From contig NC_079414.1 in assembly GCF_026213295.1 (NCBI RefSeq), forward strand, positions 12,609,490 to 12,673,489: 64,000 bases of DNA. Reading direction: 5' to 3'. Within the stretch, counting starts at the first letter, position 1. Each line of letters begins with the position of its first letter. This DNA is from Gadus chalcogrammus (Eukaryota > Chordata > Actinopteri > Gadiformes > Gadidae). The notes below the pieces were generated by a model. That model had not been told where the DNA came from and searched no databases. It was given only the letters and a program-made list of their open reading frames with translations. Shown here one piece after another: positions 63,700-64,000 of the stretch. Position numbers and translations under genes: made by a program.

Positions 63700-64000
63700 T
63701 CGTGGTTTGGAGGTGGAGTGCGGGTCTTTCAACATCCTACACCCTCACCCAGGCGACCCAGCCGGGATTGATCAAGTCCCGACTTGTGTCTACGTAGCAT
63801 GTACCAACGTATCGCCCCTCTTGATCCACAGCCATCTAGAGGCCTTCTCAGCTGCCTCTGTGGTGGTCTTAATGGCCTTTCTCTGGTGTCCACCTTTGAT
63901 ACCAAGCAGGCTGTATGCTTTGCAGAAAGATCACGCTGCAAAGCTGCTATATTGCCCACCACTATTGGCACACATCGGACCCGCCACCCCCGTCTGCGGT
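63700..64000 (-). mobile_element. Non-LTR retrotransposon ORF end (degenerate)
   Basis: The minus frame reads AYSLLGIKGGHQRKAIKTT then EAAEKASRWLWIKRGD before stops. The AAEKASRWLW phrase is typical of the C-terminal end of fish LINE polyproteins. It continues past the right edge. Clade not assigned. Confidence 0.4.

Overview
This is a teleost-type vertebrate chromosome segment. Its genes are split by GT-AG introns, their proteins resemble vertebrate families closely, and the DNA between exons is full of long dinucleotide microsatellites, minisatellites, tRNA-derived SINE and L2-type LINE tails, Ty3/gypsy debris and several kinds of MITE. The species cannot be fixed from the sequence. All identifications come from reading translations; no database was searched.

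Six protein-coding genes are well supported. From left to right they are: primpol (minus strand, 218-2638, first seven coding exons, running off the left edge); a GPI-anchored-type ecto-ADP-ribosyltransferase (plus, 8338-9830, three exons); a short pentraxin of the CRP/SAP type (minus, 16579-17985, four exons); vwa7 (plus, 23545-36677, 17 coding exons); keap1, probably the b paralogue (plus, 41943-51894, six coding exons); and lrrc8e (plus, 55426-59215, two coding exons). I rebuilt each exon chain from splice sites and codon phase, and the phases agree across every junction listed. A possible further minus-strand gene (about 4226-5452) and a broken Harbinger-type Myb/SANT domain (6652-6827) lie between primpol and the transferase gene.

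Region by region: 1-2.6 kb primpol; 2.6-8.3 kb mostly intergenic, with a 168-bp-period tandem duplication and Harbinger debris; 8.3-9.8 kb the transferase; 9.8-16.3 kb repeats (MITE, gypsy gag/protease on plus, gypsy pol on minus, minisatellite); 16.6-18 kb pentraxin; 12.3-13.5 and 18.7-20.5 kb a direct segmental duplication flanking the pentraxin, with a pentraxin relic in the right copy; 20.5-23 kb microsatellites; 23-36.7 kb vwa7, with minisatellites in several introns and a nested transposon in intron 1; 36.7-38.5 kb tandem repeats and a possible solo LTR; 38.5-53.9 kb keap1 with a long 5' leader and 3' UTR; 54.6-59.2 kb lrrc8e; 59.2-64 kb mostly repeats, ending in a LINE fragment.

The genes are not one pathway. 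Two are secreted or surface immune-type proteins (transferase, pentraxin), one is a replication-stress primase-polymerase, one the cytoplasmic electrophile sensor, one a volume-regulated anion-channel subunit, and vwa7 is a poorly understood secreted or anchored protein joining a Het-C-like metal-site motif to a VWA domain. Linkage of vwa7 (human MHC class III region) with keap1 and lrrc8e (both human 19p13) fits the MHC-paralogon history. I found no CRISPR array and no clearly new multi-gene system. The most notable points are splice sites built from or abutting satellite DNA, altered catalytic or ligand residues in the transferase and pentraxin, and well-bounded MITEs with readable target-site duplications.
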